The notes beneath the pieces are model-generated. The model saw only the letters and a list, made by a program, of their open reading frames with translations, had not been told where the DNA came from and did no database searches. Of a DNA stretch of 31,256 nucleotides, positions 7,922-15,471 are shown in pieces (the first letter of the stretch is position 1; each line of letters begins with the position of its first letter). The DNA comes from a virus: the IMG/VR virus record IMGVR_UViG_3300009128_000088, positions 1-31,256 of that record. One strand, 5' to 3'. Made by a program: the position numbers and the translations under genes.

Positions 7922-8640
7922 CAGGCTGCCTCCTCGTAAGCGAGTGTCGGATGGCAGGTGACGGGTGGCGAGTGTCGGGTGTCGTCCGCCCCCTCATTGA
8001 ACGGCAGAACCTGTTGATCCAAACGCTTTACGGCGACTTCGCAATAACGCTCCTCCAGCTCAACCCCGATACCGCTGCAGCCATTCTCCTTCGCCGCCTC
8101 GATCGTCTGACCCGTGCCCATGAATGGATCAAGCACCACACTGCTGGCATCAGTGAATGCTCTCACAACCAGCGCCAGGTACTTCGGATTCTTGCGCCAC
8201 TTGTGAAGGTGGGTGTGCGGCTTGCTCCATGACGTCGACAACCACCCGTCAGGAACGTAGTTCTTCACACACCCGCTTCCCCACCATACGAGGTGATGGC
8301 TTTTCGCAATCACCCGGCCATTCATCGCCGCCCCACTCCCGTTGAGGTAGGACAAGACCGGCAATTCCGTCCGCATTGCTCGCATGACCCGCGACAGCCA
8401 CTTGGCGTTGACGAACGCCAACCCGTTGCCAGCCTGACTCAACCCGTGCCAATCCTCGAGGAAGGCATAGTCCTCTATCCGATCATAGACCGGATCCGTC
8501 AACACCAACTCCACCGACCCCTCCGGCATCAACGGCAACAGCTCCCGACAATCCCCACAGTAAAGCACCTGCCGCCCATCCGGCGAGCGATAGTACGGCT
8601 CAACCCCAGGGATGCCAACTTCTCGCGTCTCCAAGCTCAT
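7921..8640 (-). CDS. Adenine-N6 or cytosine-N4 DNA methyltransferase
   Basis: This 239-residue protein belongs to the N6_N4_Mtase family with permuted (beta-type) motif order. Catalytic motif IV appears as TDPVYD at residues 48-53, and the SAM-binding motif as VVLDPFMGTGQT at about 168-179, followed by IGVELEERYCEVA. The usual form of motif IV is DPPY; here the second proline is valine, which may alter activity. Such enzymes methylate phage DNA to evade host restriction or mark regulatory sites. The recognition site cannot be read from the sequence. It lies between the Dit-like and Tal-like tail genes; a repeat of family A precedes it and no strong ribosome site is seen before ATG 8640. Confidence 0.88.
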   Translation of the reverse strand: MSLETREVGIPGVEPYYRSPDGRQVLYCGDCRELLPLMPEGSVELVLTDPVYDRIEDYAFLEDWHGLSQAGNGLAFVNAKWLSRVMRAMRTELPVLSYLNGSGAAMNGRVIAKSHHLVWWGSGCVKNYVPDGWLSTSWSKPHTHLHKWRKNPKYLALVVRAFTDASSVVLDPFMGTGQTIEAAKENGCSGIGVELEERYCEVAVKRLDQQVLPFNEGADDTRHSPPVTCHPTLAYEEAA

Positions 8641-8654
8641 CTCTCGCGCCTGCC

Positions 8655-8690
8655 AAAGCTGATAGCTGAAAGCTGACAGCTAATAGCTGC
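8655..8690. repeat. AGCTGATAGCTGA repeat (family A), upstream of the DNA methyltransferase
   Basis: Four imperfect units (AAAGCTGATAGCTGAAAGCT followed by GACAGCTAATAGCTG) fill the gap between the Dit-like stop at 8692 and the methyltransferase. This copy is mostly in the opposite orientation to the copies at 9955, 11580, 14893 and 26107. Confidence 0.85.
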
Positions 8691-8691
8691 C

Positions 8692-9957
8692 TCAGTCCTG
8701 CTCAAACGGCCACCGCGGAAACCACCCCATATGAACCTCCGTGGGCCGCGTCCCCGCAATCGTCTCCACATACATCTCCGACCGCGTACCCGACAGGTAC
8801 AGCGGCGTCGAATCCTGTGACAGCCAATCGTTCTTGTCGACGTGGGTCGGAGCGTCGTCGTCAAACGTGCAGTAGCCATCGGTGTTCACCTGGACGAAGG
8901 CCGAGTTCGCCGTCGCCTGGTCTGTGGTGAACTCGAACTTCCACTGGGTGCCAGTGATCCCCACCGCGATCTGCGTCGGGTTCGCGAAGCCACCGTCGAA
9001 GTACACGCAGACATGGATCGGCGTCAATGCGCCGAGGGTCGGGTCCAGCACCTCGCGATGGTCGTCGGAGTCAACCTCGAAGAACTCCCGGTCCGCCGCA
9101 TACTGGATCCAGTGCACGTCCCGCACCGCCGCCCGCAGAACGATCTTGTCCGCCCGGCCCGGCACCGTCGCCTCCACCCCCTGCGGGATGATCCGGGCAT
9201 ACCGAGCCGGCGGGTCGTCATCAGTGAGCCACAGCCGTAGCGGCTCCTTCAGGGTCCACCAATCCAGGAGCGCGTTCCGCTTGCGGAGGCCGTCAGTATC
9301 GTTGGCGAACACCAACGGCACCGACACCACCTTCCCGATCTGGTGACTCTCGATGATCCGGTGGGACAGGTTCGCCTCCGAGCCCGCCACCTGGTGCGTC
9401 AGCTCAACAGCAACGTCATCTTCAAGCTCGTCGTCCAGGTCAAGGAACATCTCGACGTCCACGAAATCGCCGTAGAAGTTCCCCACGCCCTCCGCCTGCA
9501 GCTCGGCCCGCAGGTAGCGGTGATCGCTGGCAACGGTCCACTCGCCCTCACACCAGTTCCACGAGCCCGCGATGATGCCGGACACATCGTTCTCCGCCGC
9601 CAGGTTCCACGCCCCCGCATCGTTCACGCCGCGGACCCGCGCCCGCGGCGTGGTCGGCCCGGGCGCCGCCCAGATGGTAAACACGCCCCCCATCCGCACC
9701 CCCGCCCCCACCGGCGCCGGCGGCAGGCACTGATAGATAAGCGAGTTCTGTCCGGCAGCATTCACCAGACCGAGCGACCGCGTGCCCCCCATCACGCCAT
9801 CGTGGTCGTACTCCGTCGTGCCGGTCGTGGACGCGTGCTCATACCACGTCCCCTGAAGCTCCACCCCCGCCGGCGCCGGCGGCGCCGCAGCTGGATAAGC
9901 CTCGGCGTCGCCGTTGCCGTAAGCACCATGAATCAGGATGCGAGAGACTCTTGCCAT
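8692..9957 (-). CDS. Distal tail (Dit)-like protein
   Basis: This 421-residue protein has an N-terminal beta-rich part (1-190) containing GTWYEHASTTGTTEYD and GGVFTIWAAPG, possibly a jelly roll. A middle part (about 195-290) has the Dit-like pattern: HRIIESHQIGKVVSVPLVF, a helix in which LRKRNALLDWWTL leads to LRLWLTDDD, and a strand set ending RDVHWIQY. The C-terminal part is another beta domain. Dit proteins join the tail tube to the tip. Its ATG lies inside the end of a family A repeat (GCTGATGGC at 9951-9959 region), so the repeat supplied the start codon. Confidence 0.68.
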   Translation of the reverse strand: MARVSRILIHGAYGNGDAEAYPAAAPPAPAGVELQGTWYEHASTTGTTEYDHDGVMGGTRSLGLVNAAGQNSLIYQCLPPAPVGAGVRMGGVFTIWAAPGPTTPRARVRGVNDAGAWNLAAENDVSGIIAGSWNWCEGEWTVASDHRYLRAELQAEGVGNFYGDFVDVEMFLDLDDELEDDVAVELTHQVAGSEANLSHRIIESHQIGKVVSVPLVFANDTDGLRKRNALLDWWTLKEPLRLWLTDDDPPARYARIIPQGVEATVPGRADKIVLRAAVRDVHWIQYAADREFFEVDSDDHREVLDPTLGALTPIHVCVYFDGGFANPTQIAVGITGTQWKFEFTTDQATANSAFVQVNTDGYCTFDDDAPTHVDKNDWLSQDSTPLYLSGTRSEMYVETIAGTRPTEVHMGWFPRWPFEQD

Positions 9958-9979
9958 CAGCTCTCAGCTTTCAGCTCAC
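9955..9979. repeat. AGCTGA repeat (family A) carrying the Dit start codon
   Basis: The minus strand reads GAGCTGAAAGCTGAGAGCTG followed by ATGGC. The repeat spans the stop of the 61-residue gene (9976) and the ATG of the Dit-like gene (9957). The start codon is part of the repeat. Confidence 0.85.
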
Positions 9980-10161
9980 TTGCTCTTCCCCGCCGGTGCG
10001 GGATTCTCGTATTTCTGAATCGCCGTCAACACCTGGTCAACGGCTGTCCCCCACGCCTCGAACGCATACGGCTCCGGTTCATTGCCGTGCGTGATCCGGT
10101 TGGCAATCGCCCGGCCAACATCCGCCACCGAATCCACAAGGGATGCCAACTCCTGCGACAT
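9976..10161 (-). CDS. Small hypothetical protein, 61 residues
   Basis: ATG at 10161 follows GAGGAGGTGA by 4 nt, a strong ribosome site that rules out the longer basic upstream extension, which is repeat-derived. The product is a short acidic helix-rich protein (LVDSVADVGRAIANRI, then AWGTAVDQVLTAIQKY) with a Pro/Lys tail. No family is recognised. It sits between the tail tube and the Dit-like gene, where small tail chaperones or completion proteins are common. Confidence 0.72.
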   Translation of the reverse strand: MSQELASLVDSVADVGRAIANRITHGNEPEPYAFEAWGTAVDQVLTAIQKYENPAPAGKSK

Positions 10162-10175
10162 ACTCTCACCTCCTC

Positions 10176-10240
10176 GCCTTCCTTTACTCTTCGCCCTTCC
10201 TTTGCGCCTTGGCACCTTAGCGCCTTAGCGTTAGCCGTTC
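10176..10240. repeat. GCGCCTTAGCGCCTTAGCG repeat (family B)
   Basis: Units of GCGCCTT and CTTCGCCCTTCC repeat imperfectly between the tail tube stop (10241) and the small 61-residue gene. On the minus strand it reads as purine-rich GGCGCAAAGGAAGGGCGAAG and runs straight into that gene's ribosome site. Confidence 0.85.
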
Positions 10241-11293
10241 TCAAACCCACGTCGGCTGCGAAGCCAGATTCGAGCCCAGCCCGGAAACCGCCGACTGATC
10301 CGTCTTGATCGTCACGATGGGCTTCGTGCTGGAGTCGTAGCGCACCGAGAACGGAATCGTCTGCTCGATCGCCTCCGGGCCCGCGATGGGCTCCGACACC
10401 CCGTCTTCCCACTGCACCAGGGGGAAGTCGAACAGGAGCTGCCGGTTATCGGTCCCCACCGCATCCGACTGGAACCGCAGGTGCAGGTCCCGTTCGCGGG
10501 TCGCATCTGACGGCGCCTCCGGGAACGACGGCGAGGAGCTGTCAATCCCCATGAACTCCAGCCGCTCCGCTTCGGTGGAGAAGTAGAGGGTCAGGTCGCC
10601 CTCGATGGTCAGCGACGAGTCATACCGCCCGTGCTCGTGCCGGCTGTCGCGAAGGACAGTCTTGCTCTGCGCCGTGGACGCAATCCGCCAGGACGCATCG
10701 AACGGGTCATTCCACTGCGAGCCGCCACCGTCGAACGACAGGTACGACCGGGTGAACACCATGGCGCCGTCCGCATCGTAAGCCGCCGCCCCCATCTGCG
10801 AGCTGTCATACATCGCCTCACCGTGCCCGGCCAAGGCAACCTCACAGATGAGCACGTGGTCATCGCCTTCACCGGCGGTGATGGAGTACGCCAGCTCGTT
10901 CGGGTACATGCCGCCATAGGCGTAGTAGCGGCCCGCCCGCTTCACGTGCCACGAGGAGGGGATCGGTTCGCCGGCGTCCAGGTCAAACGTATGGGTATAC
11001 GGATCCCCGCCTCCGGCGGTGCTCACCGAATTGCAGAACGCATACAGCAGCCGGGCATGAGACTGCGGCGTCACCTCGATGACCACCGAGCCATCCGCCC
11101 AACTCTTCCCCGGCAGCGCCTGCCGCCGCCGCATCCGCCCCCGCCGCGCCTGCGACTTCACCGCCACGTTGTGGCCGACAAGACTCTCCGTCCGGAAGTC
11201 GACCAAGTGCTGAGGGGTTACGAGCGTGCCTCTCGTGTTCTCCAGACCGAACCCAACAATTGCCGCCTCGCCTGTGTAATCGTACTGTGCCAT
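10241..11293 (-). CDS. Phage tail tube protein
   Basis: This 350-residue protein has the features of a large tube protein of the Phage_tube family: EAAIVGFGLENTRGT at about 8-22, then VTPQHLVDFRTESL, a beta-rich body, and the strand TLYFSTEAERLEFMG near 240. Tube monomers stack into the rigid tail interior around the tape measure protein. ATG at 11293 is chosen because GAGGTGA lies 5 nt upstream and overlaps the previous stop; the GTG at 11302 lacks this. It begins the tail module after the sugar-modification genes. Confidence 0.82.
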   Translation of the reverse strand: MAQYDYTGEAAIVGFGLENTRGTLVTPQHLVDFRTESLVGHNVAVKSQARRGRMRRRQALPGKSWADGSVVIEVTPQSHARLLYAFCNSVSTAGGGDPYTHTFDLDAGEPIPSSWHVKRAGRYYAYGGMYPNELAYSITAGEGDDHVLICEVALAGHGEAMYDSSQMGAAAYDADGAMVFTRSYLSFDGGGSQWNDPFDASWRIASTAQSKTVLRDSRHEHGRYDSSLTIEGDLTLYFSTEAERLEFMGIDSSSPSFPEAPSDATRERDLHLRFQSDAVGTDNRQLLFDFPLVQWEDGVSEPIAGPEAIEQTIPFSVRYDSSTKPIVTIKTDQSAVSGLGSNLASQPTWV

Positions 11294-11298
11294 CTGAC

Positions 11299-11562
11299 TC
11301 ACCTCGCGGGTTTACGGCGGGTTGCCCGCCGAATCTTCCGCGCCAACTGGAGGAGCCACCTAAGAACTCGGAGAGTTCTCGTTGGCTCCCTGACGAACAC
11401 CTCAAGCGCCTTCCCTTTCCGCCAGCGAACCATGCACACGTCGGCTTCATGTCCGAACATCTCGACCGAAGCCGTCATGTTCTTCGCCGCAGTCCGCAGC
11501 GAGTGTCTCCACACCCGCCGCGTCTTCGGGATGACTACGCGCCTACGCCTGTAAAGGATCAT
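11299..11562 (-). CDS. Small very basic hypothetical protein, 87 residues
   Basis: This protein is unusually rich in Arg and Lys at both ends (MILYRRRRVVIPKTRR at the start, ARKIRRATRRKPAR at the end) with a more ordinary middle. No family is recognised. In its favour, it fills the gap between the glycosyltransferase and tail tube genes, and its stop codon overlaps the tube gene's ribosome site. Against it, its ribosome site is weak and Arg-rich frames are easily produced by chance in high-GC DNA. Confidence 0.5.
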   Translation of the reverse strand: MILYRRRRVVIPKTRRVWRHSLRTAAKNMTASVEMFGHEADVCMVRWRKGKALEVFVREPTRTLRVLRWLLQLARKIRRATRRKPAR

Positions 11563-11579
11563 CGCGCCTGTCCAAACTG

Positions 11580-11600
11580 TCAGCCATCAGCTATCAGCCG
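11580..11600. repeat. AGCTGATAGCTGATGGCTGA repeat (family A)
   Basis: The minus strand carries two or three units. The repeat includes the stop codon of the glycosyltransferase and encodes its last residues (ADS), so the 3' end of that gene was formed by the repeat. Confidence 0.8.
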
Positions 11601-13344
11601 TCGTCTCCTTCATGTACTCCGTACCGTCATGGTAGTGCCGCGCCACGCACCCCCAATGAACGCGGATCGCGTACCCATGCTGCCGCAGGTCATAGCACGC
11701 CCCGATGTCCTGGCCGCCCCAGCGGGAGATGCATGGATCCAGGAACCCGCGGAACGTCACGAACCGCAGTGCCTCCCGGCGGATCAGCGCACACCCCGTG
11801 CCGGCGCCGTCCACGTTCTGGATCGCCCGGATACCGGTGTAGTTCCCCCATATCTCCTCCGTGAAGTTCCCCATCCCCCACGGCGGGTCGACGGGCTTCG
11901 CCCGGTACGGCGATCGCGACTCGACCGACCACACCAGATACCCGCGGTTCTCATACCGCGACAGGTACGGCGCCCCCACCATCGCCACCCCCGGCTGGAT
12001 CCCGTCCATCAGCTTCGACGCAAACCAGTCCGGCGGCCGGATGTCATCCTCGAGGGTCAGCAGCCAATCCGCCCCGCACAGTTGCCGCGCCCGCTCGAAA
12101 TGCGACGCCACCCGCACCGACACCTCCGATACCCGCCGCTGCCGCTCATGCTGATCCCCCGAAGCCAACTCCTCCGCCGTCATCTCCAGCGGCGGCGCCT
12201 CCGCAATGCGACAGTACGTCACCACCGAAACCCCCAGCTCCGTCAACGCCTTCCGCAACTGCGTCCCAAACTTCCGATCTGGAACAACCCCCTGCCCTTC
12301 CTCTTGCCCTTCCCCGCTTCTGCCCTTCCCCGCTTCTGCGTTCCGCCCTTGACCTTCCACCCAAGAGTCATCAGTCACAATGACCTGCAATCGGTCCACG
12401 GGCCATCCGCAATTCGCCACAACCTCCTTCCATCTCGTCACCGACCCCGCCCGCCCACAGAACGGCGTGAAGATTGCGAGGGTATGCGAATCCCGGATCG
12501 CTTCCACCCGCCGCGCCACCATGTCCTGGGTGGCCGTCATGTTCCGCTCATGCCGGCGGTAGTTGAACCACGCCTCCGACACCGCGAACTGCCACCCCGC
12601 ATTCGCGTACCGCTTCCACATTCCCCAGTCCTGCACGGCCGCCGGGTTCTCCGTGTACCCGCCCACTTGCTCGTGGGCCGCCCGGAGTTGCAGGCACGGA
12701 TGCGGGAACAGGTTCTCCTTCGCGATCTCCTGCCGGATCCAGTCGGCCGAGAAGTCCCCCAACCGATGCCCCGCCCGGTTCGGCAGCGGGAACACGAGCT
12801 CGCCACTGGCCCCGTCGCCGAAGCGTTTCGCTTTCAGCGGCGAAACGCAAGCCACCTCCGGCCGCCACGCCGCAAACAGCAACTCCGCATACTCCGGCGG
12901 GAACGTGTCGTCATAGTCGAGGACGGCGAAGAAGGGCGCCTCGCAATTCATCAGCGCCCGGTTCACCTTCGCCCCCTGGCATTTCACCTCAGGCTCCGAC
13001 AGGGTTGTGACGCGCCCATACACTTCCGCCCGCGCACGCAGTTCGGCGTACTCCTTCCCCTGGGCACACGTAACCACCCACGTCTCTTTGGGCAGCACCG
13101 TCTGCTTCTCAGTCGAGCCAAGGCACTCCATCAGGAAGTCGATGTCATCCCCCGCGCGATGGCAAACGATCGCATCCCACTCCCGCGCCGGCGGCTCATA
13201 CCCCGTCCGCGGCGCCCGGCCCACGACACCGCGAATCGGTTCCACCGCCGCCGCCTCTTCCGACCGCCCGACAGAAGCACCAAGCTCACTCAACGCCACC
13301 AACGGCCGCTCGTTTACCGGAACATCCTTCATCTCTCGCACCAT
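11587..13344 (-). CDS. Tandem GT2-type glycosyltransferase
   Basis: This 585-residue protein contains two GT-A domains. The first has EWDAIVCHRAGDD at about 55-67 and the metal-binding FFAVLDYDDTFPPEY at about 138-152 (DYDD). The second has LAIFTPFCGRAGS at about 289-301, VIVTDDS at about 321-327 and WLLTLEDDIRPPDWF at about 427-441 (EDD), then an acceptor-side WGGQDIGACYDL near 541-552. Such enzymes move a sugar from a nucleotide sugar to a protein, glycan or DNA. ATG at 13344 is chosen because AAAGG lies 6 nt upstream; longer starts would overlap the upstream gene. A Gly/Glu-rich repeat-derived insert splits the second domain (about 329-354). The neighbouring nucleotidyltransferase suggests a sugar cassette acting on the virion. 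Confidence 0.88.
   Translation of the reverse strand: MVREMKDVPVNERPLVALSELGASVGRSEEAAAVEPIRGVVGRAPRTGYEPPAREWDAIVCHRAGDDIDFLMECLGSTEKQTVLPKETWVVTCAQGKEYAELRARAEVYGRVTTLSEPEVKCQGAKVNRALMNCEAPFFAVLDYDDTFPPEYAELLFAAWRPEVACVSPLKAKRFGDGASGELVFPLPNRAGHRLGDFSADWIRQEIAKENLFPHPCLQLRAAHEQVGGYTENPAAVQDWGMWKRYANAGWQFAVSEAWFNYRRHERNMTATQDMVARRVEAIRDSHTLAIFTPFCGRAGSVTRWKEVVANCGWPVDRLQVIVTDDSWVEGQGRNAEAGKGRSGEGQEEGQGVVPDRKFGTQLRKALTELGVSVVTYCRIAEAPPLEMTAEELASGDQHERQRRVSEVSVRVASHFERARQLCGADWLLTLEDDIRPPDWFASKLMDGIQPGVAMVGAPYLSRYENRGYLVWSVESRSPYRAKPVDPPWGMGNFTEEIWGNYTGIRAIQNVDGAGTGCALIRREALRFVTFRGFLDPCISRWGGQDIGACYDLRQHGYAIRVHWGCVARHYHDGTEYMKETTADS
12290..12360. repeat. Family B repeat inside the glycosyltransferase gene
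   Basis: CCCTTCCCCGCTTCTG units repeat here in frame and encode a Gly/Glu/Arg-rich segment (EGQGRNAEAGKGRSGEGQ). The insert lies after the second domain's VTDDS strand, a position where GT2 enzymes usually have a loop. Confidence 0.8.
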
Positions 13345-13354
13345 GTCGCGCCTT

Positions 13355-13666
13355 TCATCCTGCTCGCAGAGTCTCTCCGCCCGCCAACGGACAAAGGTGT
13401 TCACCCACCAACACCCCAACAGCATCGAGGTCCCAAGCAACAAACAGCTTCCCCTTCAGCACCAACGGCTTCCCATCCGCCACGATCTCCGCCGGCCGCC
13501 CCTCCCGCATCACCGTCACCGCATCGCCGTCATGGAGTTGCACCCCATTGGCAGTATCCACCCGCAACGCACAAACCCGCCGCCGCTGGTCAATCAGCAA
13601 CGCACCCTCGATCGCCGCGCTCGCTCGCCCTTGACCTTCCACTTTCACTTTCCCTTGCACTCTCAC
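13355..13666 (-). CDS. Small hypothetical protein, up to 103 residues
   Basis: GTG at 13666 overlaps the nucleotidyltransferase stop (GTGA). The first 18 residues (VQGKVKVEGQGRAS) come from a repeat-like tract, so the true start may lie further in. The rest reads as a compact beta-rich protein: GALLIDQRRRVCALRVD, GVQLHDGDAVTVM and PLVLKGKLFVAWDLDAV. No family is recognised. It is encoded between the nucleotidyltransferase and the glycosyltransferase and probably belongs to that cassette. Confidence 0.6.
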   Translation of the reverse strand: MRVQGKVKVEGQGRASAAIEGALLIDQRRRVCALRVDTANGVQLHDGDAVTVMREGRPAEIVADGKPLVLKGKLFVAWDLDAVGVLVGEHLCPLAGGETLRAG

Positions 13667-14403
13667 TGTAACAGCGCTCCTTGCACGTTCAGGTAGTTCT
13701 CCTCCGGCGTCGGCTCATCACCCAGGTGGATCCACGCCCCGATGTCCACCGCCCGCACGTCCGTGCCCTCGTCAAGGGCCTCCTGGACGGCCGGCAGGAT
13801 CCGGTGCTCGCCCGTGAGAACATCTCCCTCGGCAATGCGGTCCATCAGCGCCGGCGACAGCCGGAAAATCCCCGCACTCGCCCAACTCGATCGCCCCTTC
13901 CAACAACGTATGACCTTCCCCTCCGGGCTGTCAGTCATCCTCTCCGCCGAGATCCAGCAATGTCCATGCTCCTCATGCCGTGGCCCGTGGTCCGTCACCC
14001 CAAGCACCGCCTCTGCCTCCGCATCCACCATGATCATCCGCCTGAAGGCATCCGCCGAGAAGAACGTATCCCCCAGCCATACGATCGTCGGCTCCGTGAA
14101 CCGAAGCTGCTGGTGGACGACCCCCAACCGCTTCCCCGTGCCCTCCGGCGCCGGCGTCGACACATGGATGATTCGCAGGTTCCCCCACCGCGATCCGAAC
14201 CATTCGCGGATCTGCCAACCCAAGTGCTCAGAGCCGATGACCACCTCCAGTTCCGCTTCACCCTCCTCAGCCAGCCCGTCCAGCTCCTCAATGGCGAACT
14301 GCAGGAACGGCTTCATGCCCACCGGAAGCATTGGCTTCGCGATGTAGTGGGTTAGCGGTCGCATCCGCTTTCCGTATCCGCCTGCCAGGCAAACCGCTCT
14401 CAT
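13663..14403 (-). CDS. Sugar-phosphate nucleotidyltransferase
   Basis: This 246-residue protein has the NTP_transferase signature: AVCLAGGYGKRMRPLT at residues 3-18 (nucleotide-binding G-x-G-x-R loop) and IAKPMLPVGMKPFLQF at 21-36. Further motifs are IVWLGDTFF near 108-116 (metal-binding GD), SWASAGIFRL near 173-182 and GAWIHLGDEPTPEE near 222-235. The family joins a sugar-1-phosphate to an NTP, giving a nucleotide sugar for glycosyltransferases. The exact sugar cannot be told; it is somewhat shorter than RmlA-type enzymes. It starts by ATGA overlap with the tail-terminator candidate and supplies a plausible donor for the GT2 protein downstream. Confidence 0.92.
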   Translation of the reverse strand: MRAVCLAGGYGKRMRPLTHYIAKPMLPVGMKPFLQFAIEELDGLAEEGEAELEVVIGSEHLGWQIREWFGSRWGNLRIIHVSTPAPEGTGKRLGVVHQQLRFTEPTIVWLGDTFFSADAFRRMIMVDAEAEAVLGVTDHGPRHEEHGHCWISAERMTDSPEGKVIRCWKGRSSWASAGIFRLSPALMDRIAEGDVLTGEHRILPAVQEALDEGTDVRAVDIGAWIHLGDEPTPEENYLNVQGALLQ

Positions 14404-14897
14404 GACGTATCTCCCCGCCGTTTCGCACGATCGAGCCGCACCTCAATCACGCTCGCCCGGAAAAGCCGGTTCGTCTTCTGGTCCTTCATCCGTGGCGAGT
14501 CATCACCCCGCACCACCTGCGCCAGCATCACGTCATCACTCAGGTCCGGCGAGTCCTCAAACACCGCCGCCACGGCATCCGCAAACCGGTGCATCCGCCG
14601 GCTCAGTTCCTCCCGGTCCGCCCCCGTCACGAAGCAATGCACGAACAGCGAAAACGTCCGCCCCTGATTCCGCGGCCCCTCCGACCCCAACACCCGCGAC
14701 CGCTGCGTCCAGTTCTGTCGATCGACAGACAGGAACGGACACCGCGAAGTCGGCAGCAGCTCCGGCTCCCCGTACATGTAGCCCTTGTCGTCGACCGTCG
14801 GCTGATTCGTCTCCCCCACCGCCGTCAACTTCGTCGGCAGGTTCGCCTTCAGCAACGTCAGGGCCGCGTCAATCAGGTTCTCGCTCAGAGAAGCCAT
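14400..14897 (-). CDS. Tail terminator / gp37-like neck protein candidate
   Basis: This 165-residue protein follows the connector candidate and precedes the tail genes, the usual place for a tail terminator. It begins with a helix (LIDAALTLLKANLPTKL), has strands RCPFLSVDRQNW and RTFSLFVHCFVTG, a long helix REELSRRMHRFADAVAAVFE, and a last strand RASVIEVRLDRAK. This alpha/beta pattern (helix, strands, helix, strand) fits tail terminator proteins. The ATG at 14897 sits in the GCTGATGGC end of a family A repeat, with no separate ribosome site. Confidence 0.6.
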   Translation of the reverse strand: MASLSENLIDAALTLLKANLPTKLTAVGETNQPTVDDKGYMYGEPELLPTSRCPFLSVDRQNWTQRSRVLGSEGPRNQGRTFSLFVHCFVTGADREELSRRMHRFADAVAAVFEDSPDLSDDVMLAQVVRGDDSPRMKDQKTNRLFRASVIEVRLDRAKRRGDTS

Positions 14898-14921
14898 CAG
14901 CTATCAGCTTTCAGCTCTCAG
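14893..14921. repeat. AGCTGATAGCTGA repeat (family A) carrying a start codon
   Basis: The minus strand reads GAGCTGAAAGCTGATAGCTG then ATGGC. It fills the 26-nt gap after the connector gene and provides the ATG of the gene at 14897. Confidence 0.88.
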
Positions 14922-14923
14922 CG

Positions 14924-15397
14924 CTACCACACGTCGTCTCGCGCAAACATCCGTTCATCAATCGCATCCGACGACGCCTCCATGTCCTCATATGGCGACT
15001 CCGGCGACGCATGCGGCGCCTCGCTTGGGTCCTCGATGTACGATGCATCCGGCAGAATCTTCTCCCCGTCAATCAGTCGTTGCAGCAGCGCCCGGGCCGG
15101 CTCTTCCAGATCATCAGCATACGTCCGCTGCCCCGATTCCATCTGCCCGCTGAACACCACCCGCCACACCCGGGCCGCCACGATCGGCGCGATGATGGAA
15201 TCCCGCAGAATCTCGATGGACTTGATGCCCGACACCGGCGTCGTCACGTTCCGGCAGATCAGCGCCTCCACTTCCGACTCGAACGAATCAAGCCACCGCT
15301 GCGCCGTCGCTTGCGTCGGCTTGCTGGTGGCCGAAGGCGTCCACTGCTCCTCAACAATCAGGTCCGCCACATCCGAGATGTCCGCATAGGTACTCAT
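14924..15397 (-). CDS. Head-tail connector candidate (gp36/DUF1320-like)
   Basis: This 157-residue protein opens with MSTYADISDVADLIVEE, like Mu gp36-type and related head completion proteins that start with a short helix for attachment below the portal. A helical region QRWLDSFESEVEALICRN and ILRDSIIAPIVAARVWRVV follows. The last 40 residues are acidic, Ser/Pro-rich and probably disordered. Order in the operon (capsid, small protein, this gene, terminator candidate) matches Mu-like head genomes. The family call relies on position and helical layout. Confidence 0.68.
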   Translation of the reverse strand: MSTYADISDVADLIVEEQWTPSATSKPTQATAQRWLDSFESEVEALICRNVTTPVSGIKSIEILRDSIIAPIVAARVWRVVFSGQMESGQRTYADDLEEPARALLQRLIDGEKILPDASYIEDPSEAPHASPESPYEDMEASSDAIDERMFARDDVW

Positions 15398-15418
15398 AGC
15401 ACTCTCTCACACCCCGCC

Positions 15419-15471
15419 GGAAAACAGGCGCAAGCCGGTGCCCTTTACTCCCCGGAACCGGCTTGCGCCTG
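15419..15471. repeat. Dispersed GGAAAACAGGCGCAAGCCGG repeat (family E) within a 15-bp inverted repeat
   Basis: The 27-bp unit at 15419-15445 recurs at 30820-30846 with one mismatch, and at 28691-28717 with one substitution and one deletion. At this site CAGGCGCAAGCCGGT (15425-15439) pairs perfectly with 15457-15471 over a 17-nt loop. The right arm encodes the last residues of the 69-residue protein (QAQAGSG). No T tract follows on the minus strand, so a processing or stability role is more likely than termination. Confidence 0.88.

Noticed and set aside
6893-7939. 348-codon plus-strand open frame
   Set aside because: Antisense to the Tal-like gene; Arg/Pro/His-rich and no ribosome site. Same reasoning for the other long plus-strand frames at 357, 4571, 9343, 10631, 15463, 20185, 24029 and 26224.
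10983-11450. 155-codon minus-strand frame overlapping the tube gene start
   Set aside because: It overlaps most of the start of the tail tube gene in another frame and its sequence lacks protein-like composition; the tube frame has the ribosome site and family features.
13345-13443. N-terminal extension of the glycosyltransferase
   Set aside because: It overlaps the upstream small gene in another frame; AAAGG before ATG 13344 fits a start there.
11260-13671. 803-codon open frame on the plus strand
   Set aside because: It lies antisense to the glycosyltransferase and tail genes and codes for Arg/Pro/His-rich sequence without domains. This is expected in high-GC DNA opposite real genes.
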